The position numbers and the translations under genes are program-made. From contig JAJDEG010000359.1 of the NCBI GenBank assembly GCA_029259895.1, positions 1 through 39,017 of the forward strand: DNA of 39,017 nt. The letters run 5' to 3'. Below, piece after piece: positions 18,301 through 27,600 of the stretch. The number at the start of each line of letters is the position of its first letter. The first letter of the stretch is position 1. The stretch comes from Planctomycetota bacterium. GTDB lineage: Bacteria > Planctomycetota > Planctomycetia > Pirellulales > PLA5. Below the pieces are notes generated by a model that saw only the letters and a list, made by a program, of their open reading frames with translations, did no database searches and was not told the DNA's origin.

Positions 18301-20889
18301 GTCTACATCAACGGCCTGTACTGGGGTATGTACGACTTGATGGAGCGGCCCGACGCCGATTGGGCGTCGTCGCACTTTGGCGGCGCGGAAGAAGATTGGG
18401 ACGTGATCCACGACGGGGCGGCGATCGACGGCGATGCGACGGCGTGGAACGCGATGTTCGCGCTGGCCAATGCCGGGCTTTCGTCGCCCGCCGCGTATGC
18501 ACAGATGGAGCAATTGCTCGATGTCGACGAGTTCATCGACTACATGATCGTGAACCTCGTGGCGTACAACCAGGACTGGTTCGGCGGATCGAAGAATTAC
18601 TACGCGGTTCGACAACGCGATCCGGCGGGTAAGTTTCAGTTCATCCCGTGGGATAATGAACACGTGCTGTCGATTATCGGCATCAACCGGCCGGTGGACA
18701 CCGACATGGTGAACGATTTCAACCAGGATCGCACCGCGTCGCGACTGTTCCAACAACTGCGGGCGAATCCCGAATTTCGTCAGCGTTTTGCCGACCGCGC
18801 CCAGCAGCACCTGCTGGGCGATGGAGCGTTGACCGGCGAGGCGATGCGCGAGCGTTGGGAGCCGCTGGCCGCTGAGATCCTCGGGGCCGTGGTGGCGGAG
18901 TCGGCTCGCTGGGGCGACGCCTTCACACCCTACAACAGTCCAATTCTGCCGACGCCGCCCTGGCCGCGGCCGTTGTGGGCGTCGCCGCTGGGCCGGGCGG
19001 ACGTGCTCACGGAACAAGCCCGGCTATTCGATACCGTGTTTCCATTTCGCGCGGAAACGGCCTTACAGCAGTTCCGCACGAACAGCCTTTATCCGTCGCT
19101 CGATGCGCCGACATTCACCGTCAATGGCACGCCGAGCACGGGTGGCGTCGTTGCCGCTGGATCGCAACTGGCGATGCTCTCCGGCGGCACAATTACCACG
19201 ACGACGACGCTCGTCGCCACGAACGCGACGATTTCCGCGTTCGTGCCGGCCAACGACGACTTGGACGACGATTGGCTGTCGCCGACGTACGTGCAGGGCA
19301 CACATAGCGAAATCTGGCTCATTGGGCCGAGCGGCGTCGGCTACGACACGGGTGCGGGCGGCGACTACCTTCCGGCCGTCGGCATCAACGTGGAATCGCA
19401 GATGTTTGGGGCCAGCGGTAATTCGTCGGTCTACGTCCGCGCTACGTTCGAGATCGCGGATCAAGCCGCTCTCGACGCGCTGCTGGCCGCCGATACATCG
19501 CTCGTGATGCGGATGCTCGCGGACGATGGGTTTGTTGGCTACCTAAACGGCGTCGAAGTCGCTAGCGCCAACGCGCCTGGCCGCGACGGTCAGCCCGGCG
19601 TACTCGATTGGAATTCCGATGCGCCGACGTTTGTCGAGGTCGCCATCGGTTCGCCGCAGGAGATCGATCTTTCGCCGTTCCGCTCCTCGTTGCAAGTCGG
19701 CACGAACGTGTTGGCGATTCACGGTCTCAACGACGCCAACACGTCGAGCGATCTATTGATTCGTCCGGAGCTGGTCGCGATCACCACGTCGCCGCCGCCC
19801 GTGCCGCCGACGATCTTCTACACGACCGACGGGACCGATCCGCGCGGGCCCGGCGCGATTACCTACGCGGGACCAATCCCGCTCAACGCGACGCTGCACG
19901 TCACGGCCCGTTCGTTCCAAGGAGGCACGTGGAGCGCCGAGGCTGATTCGCTATTCGCCGTGCCGCCGCGGCTGCGCGTTTCGGAGCTTTACTACAACCC
20001 GCCGGGATCGCGAGACGACGAAGAGTTCGTGGAACTGTTGAATATCGGCTCGACGACGATCGACTTGACGGGCGTGCGGCTCAAACTGAGTCCGGTCGAC
20101 GGCGAATATAACTACGAGTTTCTCGCCGGCGAAGCGAATCTGCTGCTGCCGGCCGGTGGGCGGATTGTCGTCGCCGGCAATCGCGGCGGTTTCTTATTTG
20201 CGTACCCAAATTTGCCAGCCGCGGCATTGGCCGATCGCGAGTTCACGGGAAATCTCGACAACGGCGGCGAGCCGATCGGTGTAATCGATGCCGATGGTGG
20301 CGTCATCCAGTCGTTCACTTACGACGATGTATGGCATCCGACGACCGACGGCGATGGCTATTCCCTCGTGATCGCCGACGCGACCGCGCCACTCGCGGCG
20401 TGGAATCAGGCGTCCGGTTGGCGCGCGAGCTTTCAGACCGGAGGGTCGCCAGGTGAGGAAGATCGATTAAGCGGCGACGTCAACGGCGACCTGCGCGTCG
20501 ATCTCGTCGACCTTGCGATTTTGCAATCCAACTATGGAGTCGTTTCGGGTGCGTTGCGGTCGCAAGGCGACCTCGACGGGGACGGCACGGTCGGCAGATC
20601 GGATGTCGCCCAACTGGCGCGGAATTTCGGCCGACACGTCGCTGCGCCCCCTTCCGCCGCTGCCTCCGTAATCGCCAAGCGAAGCGACGCTGGCGTATCG
20701 CGTACGAACGCCGCCGTCGACCCGCGTGCGAGCGCTCGCCGCGGCTCGACGCGGCGATTGGCTCGCAACGATCGCGCGGTCGACCGCTTCTACGCGGATG
20801 GCGCGAGCATCAAGCCATTGACCGCCCGCCGATCGTCCGCCAATTCACGGACATCGCCAGCGGTCCTCGAATCAAGCCAAGCCGAATGA
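15322..20889 (+). CDS. Large secreted protein: lamin-tail domains, CotH kinase-like domain, chitobiase C-terminal-like domains, dockerin
   Basis: LVFERLEARQVLAAS (LEPR-like); LVISEFLAANDN...DWIELYN and LRVSELYYNP...EEFVELLN (LTD); GDASRSHTESPKKGFRIAFR, YGMYDLMERPDADW, FQFIPWDNEHVL (CotH); IRYTTDGTPPT and IFYTTDGTDPR (CHB_HEX_C); GDVNGDLRVDLVDLAILQSNYG...GDLDGDGTVGRSDVAQLARNFG (dockerin). Confidence 0.88.
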   Translation: MNFYLAGRCMPPPRPLKMVCRARSRRPRLVFERLEARQVLAASLVISEFLAANDNGIVDEDGDSSDWIELYNGGADAVDLAGYHLTDDATLLNKWAFPSVNLESGGYLVVFASDKDRAVAGSQLHTNFKLNDNGEYLGLIAPDLAVVDDYDPTFPNQRSDVSYGQLISETVLVGAGTAARTLIPSGPVAGDWTGGAEPFDDSTWTAGDLGVGYPVTTPISLPVSGSGTAYTVSPGAIGNQTFGGSLGMDFEVAAPITVTQLGVFDSGADGLARTITGELWSRVGNTGTRLAQLSFTNADPGTLANGSRFKPLATPLVIQPGSYTIVAHGYGAGEPNGNSSGAAGGFGSTDAGGGVISFVGAGRFGTAGQFPATPDGGPSNRYGAGTFQYSFSFTPTAGLVNPSFEAIALGDDGFVDGSVPGWSQSGGVAGTWNPNEPRYAGANDQTPDLDTTIPDGRNVAYINGAGILSQTLADLLQTNATYTLSALAGQRSDTLVNLSYTLRLSAGGVELGSVSGITPGPNSWTPAELTVSTGSSHPQSGQPIVVELINTSGAQVSFDNVQFTTLPAIRTNVEATMKDVNATALVRSTFDVADLAAIDSLALRMRYDDGFVASLNGVEVAHRNAPGTLSHDAAAATARPDGASDVAEVIPLTAFLGTLQAGSNVLAIHGLNASAGDDDFLIFSELIATTIGENELRYFTTPTPGFGNVGGFLGFVADTQFSGDPGVFHGRGYYDAAFDVTISTATADATIRYTTDGTPPTAANGLDYTAPIHIDGTTTLRTAAFKDGFEPTNVDTQTYLFIADVLSQTGAGQPASWGGFPGDYAMDPNVVNVPAYMAELPDDLKSLPVVSLVMPTDDMFGPGSLHANPFADGLGSEKPVSVEFFDPLGREPGFHVNAGLRIQGDASRSHTESPKKGFRIAFRDVYGPGKLRYNLFENSPVEEFDTLRLKMGFGDSWTVPREHPKDSSFVRDAWTHQTFRDMGNTSPYGRKVHVYINGLYWGMYDLMERPDADWASSHFGGAEEDWDVIHDGAAIDGDATAWNAMFALANAGLSSPAAYAQMEQLLDVDEFIDYMIVNLVAYNQDWFGGSKNYYAVRQRDPAGKFQFIPWDNEHVLSIIGINRPVDTDMVNDFNQDRTASRLFQQLRANPEFRQRFADRAQQHLLGDGALTGEAMRERWEPLAAEILGAVVAESARWGDAFTPYNSPILPTPPWPRPLWASPLGRADVLTEQARLFDTVFPFRAETALQQFRTNSLYPSLDAPTFTVNGTPSTGGVVAAGSQLAMLSGGTITTTTTLVATNATISAFVPANDDLDDDWLSPTYVQGTHSEIWLIGPSGVGYDTGAGGDYLPAVGINVESQMFGASGNSSVYVRATFEIADQAALDALLAADTSLVMRMLADDGFVGYLNGVEVASANAPGRDGQPGVLDWNSDAPTFVEVAIGSPQEIDLSPFRSSLQVGTNVLAIHGLNDANTSSDLLIRPELVAITTSPPPVPPTIFYTTDGTDPRGPGAITYAGPIPLNATLHVTARSFQGGTWSAEADSLFAVPPRLRVSELYYNPPGSRDDEEFVELLNIGSTTIDLTGVRLKLSPVDGEYNYEFLAGEANLLLPAGGRIVVAGNRGGFLFAYPNLPAAALADREFTGNLDNGGEPIGVIDADGGVIQSFTYDDVWHPTTDGDGYSLVIADATAPLAAWNQASGWRASFQTGGSPGEEDRLSGDVNGDLRVDLVDLAILQSNYGVVSGALRSQGDLDGDGTVGRSDVAQLARNFGRHVAAPPSAAASVIAKRSDAGVSRTNAAVDPRASARRGSTRRLARNDRAVDRFYADGASIKPLTARRSSANSRTSPAVLESSQAE

Positions 20890-21068
20890 TGTTGGCATGG
20901 ATTGCCTCAAACGAAGTCGATGGAGTTCGATTGGTGCGGCGCATCCCGTGTCGTCGAAAAGGTGTGATGGCTCGCCCGGAGAGACATTCGCACTCAGATA
21001 TCGCTTTCAGGAATTGCTGTGTCATGGCCACGAGGACACTCTGATTTCCACGGCGATTGCACCATAAC

Positions 21069-21194
21069 TCATGCTTCCAGCCGGTAGTCGTCGCTGGCAG
21101 AGGCGATGAGGCGTTTGTTTTAGACGCCGGCTTTCTTGCTGTGGTTGTTTTTCAGCAGACTCAGCGCCGCGCGGCGGACCAGGCTGAAGTTGGC
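21069..21194 (-). mobile_element. Degenerate ISAs1-like transposase C-terminal remnant
   Basis: Minus-strand translation ANFSLVRRAALSLLKNNHSKKAGV*NKRLIASASDDYRLEA* resembles DDE transposase C-termini of the ISAs1 family, with an internal TAA (21122-21120). Confidence 0.55.
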
Positions 21195-21643
21195 GTGGGC
21201 GTGCGCAACCGGTTACCCGGCACCACATTTCCAGTGTGCTCTGCGAACGGCGTAAACGTTTGTGGCGTGTGGCGTTGCGGCGGGTGGTTTTTGCGGGGTG
21301 CCGATATTGGTGCCGGCGAGTTTGCAGCGATTTGCACCTTGTTGCAGCTAACGGCCGAGGCGAATTAAACGAGTCCGATTGAATGCACCCGGCCGACGCT
21401 CAACGGCTCGTGAAATCGCGTCGTCAATTCTGCCCGCAATCAACTCGACGACGGACAAGTACGGTACTTCGTTCGCGCAACGGCAATCGACAACAACGGG
21501 CTCGCCGTTGAACACCTCCTGTTAACCAAGGTATGCAAGCTACGGCCAAGTCAGTTCGTCGCCACGTTGCGGCGTCGCAAACGTCGCTTGCGAATGGCCG
21601 TGTCGCTTCTAATGTCGATCGAACATCATGCGCTGTTTCATCG

Positions 21644-24600
21644 TCACTTTATCGCGACGCGCTGTTCGGCCTCGCGGCGCAGAATGCGAAACGTGAGCGG
21701 ATCCCACCAACCATCGCTCAAGTCGTTGGGATGTCTCTGGCTCGCCCACTCGGTCTCGGTGGCATCGGCCTCGGCCAGAAGTTGCCTTACTTCTTCGGTT
21801 CGTCCTTGGCGTTGGCGCACCATCGCCAAGACGACCTGACACGTCGACTTGCAGACTCTCGTTGCGGCTGTATCGTCCAGTGCCGCTTGCAACGCCGCCG
21901 CGGCTCGATCGTCGTCGCCGGCGCGGTACTCGGCTAATCCGTGGCACAGGTAAAACCACGGCATCAGATGGTTGGGCCTATCGTTGCGCGCCGACTCGGC
22001 AAGCGCGATGTCCACGGATTTCTTCGCCAGAACGCGGACCGCTTCGGCATCGTCGACGGCATCGCCGATCAACAAACACGACTTGGCGACGGCGTCGGCG
22101 ATCATCGGATCCTCTGAGGCGGCGAATCGCGTCAACATTTCCTGACACAAGCGGCGATACGCGTCCTTGTCGTCGACCTGCGCCAAGGCGGCAGCGAGCA
22201 CTTGATGGGCGCGATGATCGGTCGCATCCAGTCTGATCGTGTGTCGAATCGCGGTCACGGCCTCTGGCCAGCGCCCCCACCGACCCAAATACCGCCCCCG
22301 CGCCATCCACAACGTTCGGTCGTCCGGCCGCAGCTTTGAAACCGCGCTGAATAGCCTGCCGCTGCCAGCCACTTCTTCGACGAGATCCCCGGACTTGTTG
22401 TGCCAATTGGCATCGACCTGTTCCTCGTCCGCCGCCAAGGCAGCCGCGATGTCGGGCGCCGCTTCGGCGAACCGTCCGAGACGGTGCAGCAATTGCGCAC
22501 GCTTTCGCCGCGTTGTCGTCAGGCTCGGGTTCGCGTCGACCAGAGAATTCAATTCATCGAGAACTTGCCCGGCTTGCGACGACGTATAGAGTCCGACATC
22601 GCAGAAAGCAGCGCTGAAGTTGTTCTTGCCATGCACCGCAATCACATTTTTGCCCGGCTTGAGCGTGGCGGCGGCGGCCGTGTTACACCCGACAATACCG
22701 TATTCCGCTGTACCCTTCAGATCCGCCGCTAGGTCACCGTTCAAATAGACGCGCGCTTCGTCGTCGCAGCGAAAGCGAAACAACAGTACGTCCGTTGGAG
22801 CCGCATCGAGATTGAATTCCCGCCGCAGCCATACCTCCGGCTCCGACCATTGCGTCCGACCCGTCTCGTCGCCAGTTTCGCCCGACAGTCGATCGGCAAA
22901 CGGAGCATTGCCCGTCAGCCATTCCGCGTCGTCAAACGTTGGGCTGGCCCAATCGTTGGCCGGCTTGTCGGTCGTGTAGCGCCATTCGACCCCAGCGGCT
23001 TGCGCGTCGCCAGCCAGCGGCGTCAATCCCGCTTCGCCGGCCAAACGGTCGAGACGGTCGAGTACACGAGAATCGTCCGGCTTATGCCGAGCCGCGGCCA
23101 GAAAATCTGCGGCGGCGCGATCCCAGTCGCCTTGCGTGGCCCACAAATCACCGCGGCGGGCGAGAATCGCCGCGTCGTTCGGGTCCACGGCAAGCATGCG
23201 ATTCCAATCCTCGAGCGCCTCGGCGAGCTTGCCCGTGTGAGCGAAAATTTCGGCCCGCTCCGCAAGAAGCTTCACGTTCTCCGGATCGGCTTGAAGCGCC
23301 AGCGTCACGTCGGCCAGCGGCCGCTCGACGATGATGTCATTCGCTTCCCGCTGCCAGACGAAAACTCGCGCCCAGTCGTAATAGAGACCATTGCTCGGCC
23401 TCCAATCTCCGCCCGATTTGGCAAGTTGTTCGCGCAAGCGGTCGTTCGCTCTGACCAATGCCGCGCGGGCCTCGGAAACATCGCCTAACCGATATAGTGC
23501 AAGAGCGCGCACGAAACGGTATTCCTCATAGTTAAAGGTTGTGTCGTCGATGGCATCGAGGGCTTCCTGGAAACGTCCGAGACGGTAGAGCGCGCCAGCC
23601 CGTACGCCTTGGCCTTCGATTTGCGGATAAGTGAGGTACTCCTCGACCGCGGCCGCTTCGTTTGCGGCCAAGGGCATGAGAATGATTTTTCGCAGGTTGG
23701 GATAACCTTGTCTTCCGGCGTCAACAACCTTGAGAAGCAACCGGCGGGCTCGAAGGTACTCTTGTGGTTGCCCGGCGGCAGCGAAAACCACCGCGGCAGT
23801 ACGCAGATACCAGGCATCCGAAGAATCGGGCACTTCATCGAGCCCGGCGGCGCAATCTTCCGCGGCTTTCTCGAATTCACCTTGCTCGGCCCAGCATCGG
23901 CCGCGATTAATAAGAGTATTGGCGCGTTGGACTCCCGGTGTGGCGACGGCCAAGCCTTCCGTCAATGCCGCACGGGCTTCGGGCCAGCGCTGAAGATTGG
24001 CGAGGCACGAGTAACGTCGCCAGTAATGACTGTGCCGCCGCGGCTCAAAGCGTTTGCTCAATCGCTCGTAGTCCGCGAGCGCCTCGGCCCAACGATCGTT
24101 GTCGTAAAGCATCTGCGCGCGATCCATTAGCGGCTGAGCCTCGTCGGGAGCGCGCTCGACCAGCGTCGTGTAATCCGCCAGCGCCCTGTCGATTTGTCCG
24201 AGTTGCACGAACTGCTCCGCGCGGGCCGCGAGCGCCTCGGGATCGTCGAGCGACGTTTCCTCAGACTCCGTCCGCGAACCGAGCAGCGTGACGCCGGCCA
24301 GCACCAGGTCGCTGCTGTCCGTGCCGACATTGTGCAGCGAAATCGCCAACACGTGCTCGCCCGGCTGCAGCGACATGGGTAGCGCGACCGCCAGCGGCCG
24401 CGGTCCCGATCTCGTCGAGCTCGCCATCAGGCGATACGCATCTTCGCCTGCTCGCACATTCTCGCGCACCACTTCCTCGCCGTCCAAATAGATGATCACG
24501 CCGTCGTCGTAAAACAAGTTGAGCTGAAGGGCATCGTACGCGGCATCCGTGGAGAACTTGTGCCGGAAGTAGGCTGTGCGGCGATTGCCCACGGGAGGCT

Positions 24601-27600
24601 CGCCGATGTCGACGGCGTTTGGCTTGCCATAGCCGAAGCCACCGCCGATGCCCGGCTGACTCCTGCCAACCGTCCATGTCGAGTCATCAAAGTCGGCATG
24701 TGCGAACGATGTATGAAAATCGGGCACCGAATCCGCCGGATCGACGCCGTCGATCGGGTGTAACCACTTCCAGCTTGCCGCAGGCGAAACGATGACATTG
24801 CTGTCGAGCAATGCGTATAGCTGGCCCTGCTGCCGGCGAAACTGCGCGTCGTCGGGTCGCAGCCGCGTGGCCGCGGTCAGATCGGCCAACGCCGCCGCGC
24901 GGGCGCCGAGCCGGCCGTGAATCAACGCCCGCTCGACCAACAATGCGGCGTCCTCCGGCCGTTCGCGCGCGGCAACGTCGAAATCGGCGATCGCCTCGCG
25001 CCAACGGCTTTGTGATACCCACAACCGAGCGCGGCGCAACGCCACCTCGGCGGTATCTGGCTGCGCGGCGAGCGCCGCGGTGTAGTCGGCCTCGGCGTTT
25101 CGCAGATCGCCCTGCTGTTGATAATAAAGCCCGCGATCGGCGAGTTGTCCGGGATCAACGACGTCGTACGTTTTTGCCGCCCCGCGCCGCGCTCGCAGCT
25201 CGATGTGCTCGATTCGCAAGTCGCCGCTTCCTGGCGCGCGGTTGTGAAGCGATATTGCCAGCACGTGCGTTCCCGACGAAAGCGAATCCACGAGCGACAC
25301 GTTCACCGTTCGCCGCTCGACTTCGCCGGTCGTGATATTTTCGTCGGCCAACAGATCGTACGCTTCGGGCCCAGGCCGCATGTTATCGCGGGCCACTTCG
25401 ACACCGTCGAGGTACACAATGATGCCGTCATCGCGCTGCAACGAAAGCACGAGATCCTTAAGCGGCTGTTCGGTAACGAATCGATGACGAAAATAGGCCG
25501 TCCAGCGCTGGCCGACAGGCGGCGCGCCGATATTAACGGCGACACGGTCCCCATATCCCATTCCGCCTGCGCCATCGCGGCTCATTCGCCATTCGGAGTC
25601 GTCGTAGTCGGCCGTGAAGAATGATCGCTGGAAGGCGGGTTCGCGCGCGGCGGGATCGACGCCGTCGGTGGGGTGCAGCCATTTCCACATCGAACCGGCG
25701 GGCACGACGACCGACATGTCGCCTTCCGCGAGCATTTTCCCCCGCTCGATGCGCAGCGCGTCGTCGTCCGGTGTGAGCCGGATGGCGGCGGCGTAACTGG
25801 CGTCGGCTTCGGCGATTTCTCCTTGCCTGGCCAGTAGCTTGGCGCGGGCGATCGAGAGCTCGGGTCGATCCGGCAAGCGTTCGATCGCACGGCTCAGTTC
25901 GGCCAATGCATCGTCGCCGCGAAGGAATTGTTGGAGCAATTCGGCCCGCTTGAGAGAAGGCAGCGGACTCGACGGATCGAGCGTCTCGGTCTGTTGCACC
26001 GGCCAAAAGCCGTCGCTCTTCACCTCGAGTAACCGCGAATGGATTTCGGTGACCGGCTTGGCTAGCGAAACCTTCCAGTCGACGGTTCGCCCGTCGTCAA
26101 CGAAGATAGCCGCATAGCGACGCTGTCCGTCGGCGACGTAGGCTTCGATCCAGGCGGGATGCACGTTTTCAGAGAGCGCGTCCAATTTCGCCCGCAGGGT
26201 ATCGACGTCGAGTCGCAGGTGCGTCTGGCTCGTGCCGCCATCCTGGACCCATACGGCGAGAAATCGCAAGCGATCGTCCAGGTCGTGATAGGTGTTGATG
26301 AGCGTCGGTCGAAACTGCTCGCCGGCCAATTCGGCGATCTTTTGTTCGAGCGCGGCGAGGTCCATGTCGATATGCACTTGCCACGGCGTGGCAACTTCCT
26401 CGCGCGTCCACACGGCCGACCAGCGAAGTTCGTTTCCACGGCGAAAGGCGTCCACGGATGTGGGGCGAAAGCCTTCCGGCAACTCGCGGCGACGTTTCTC
26501 GATCGTCGCCCAATCTACGTCCCAGTCGAGGCGAAACGGCTTGCCATCATTGACGGCCGCCATGGAATACCGCCGGTCGCTGCCTCGTTGATCGATCGTG
26601 AGGAACCGCGGCCGGACCGATGCAAGTCTCTCGTCCCCAGCAAAATCGCGCAACGTCTGCATCGACTGATCGGCCGCCCAATAGGCGTTGCTGCCGGGAA
26701 GGTCGCCGAACCGGTAATAAATTGCGTCCGAAATGTTGCCCACGTCGACGATTTCAAGGACAAGCTCCTGGAATTCACGGCGGTCGTGGAGAAGTTGCAA
26801 GCGCGCCTCGGCGAAAATCGAGTCAGCGGTAAATGCGCGGTGTATTCCCGCGTCAACGGCCTGACGCAGCGTATCGAGGGCCTGGTCTTCAAGTTCCTTT
26901 CGTCGCCGATCCGTATCGGCCTCTTTCGGATCGCTTCTCTCGAGCGCACGCGACTGCTCACTGAACGTGCAGGCCAATTCAAATCGACTCGTCGGATCGT
27001 AAGGCCGCAGCGCCGCCGCTTTCTCGAAGTCTGCCGCCGCGTCCGCGAATCGTTCAAGCCGCAAGGCGACGCGGCCGCGGGCCATTAGCGGTGCGTAGTC
27101 GTCCTCCGTAACTTCGATCGCCTTGGTCCATTCGGCGTAGGCCTCCTCGTCCCGTTTGTGCGTCTCGTACAGCGACGCCAGGGCCGACGAATCGGATTGC
27201 CATCGGGCGACGAGGTTGTGCTGTCGGGGTACGACAAGCCGCGCCACGAGGACATTCCACCCCGTTCGCAGCGTCACGCGAACGAGCGGTGCCAGGCCGG
27301 GCACTTGCTTCGTGCCTTCGCGGATCAATTCGCCGTTGAGGTACATCCGCAATGCCGGATCGCGGGCCGTTTGCAACACGGCGTCGTGTTCGTGAGCCGC
27401 ATAGATGTGCTGCCGCGCGAAGTACACGCCAGGTGCTCCGGAAAACCGCAGGTCGAGGTTAACGTTTTCGCTGGCAACGGGACTGAGTCGCCGCCAGACC
27501 TCCGGCTCCGGCGCACGGATGGTGGACGCCACGTTCGTCTCATCGTCGGCCGACGTGTCGCGCCAGTACGACTCATCCGTGCCGGGCGGCCACGGCCCTT

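Noticed and set aside
17458-19017. 519-aa minus-strand ORF inside the CotH gene
   Set aside because: Arg/His-rich, low-complexity translation typical of antisense shadow ORFs in high-GC coding DNA; the plus-strand CotH frame is strongly supported.
20532-20889. Possible C-terminal anchor after the dockerin in the CotH protein
   Set aside because: The Arg/Ser/Ala-rich tail has no hydrophobic segment or sorting motif; not reported as a feature.
21410-21839. Open plus-strand frame NRVVNSARNQLDDGQVRYFVRATAIDNNGLAVEHLLLTKVCKLRPSQF... before the kinase 3' end
   Set aside because: Looks partly protein-like but I recognise no family, there is no good start, and the second half is antisense to the kinase gene.
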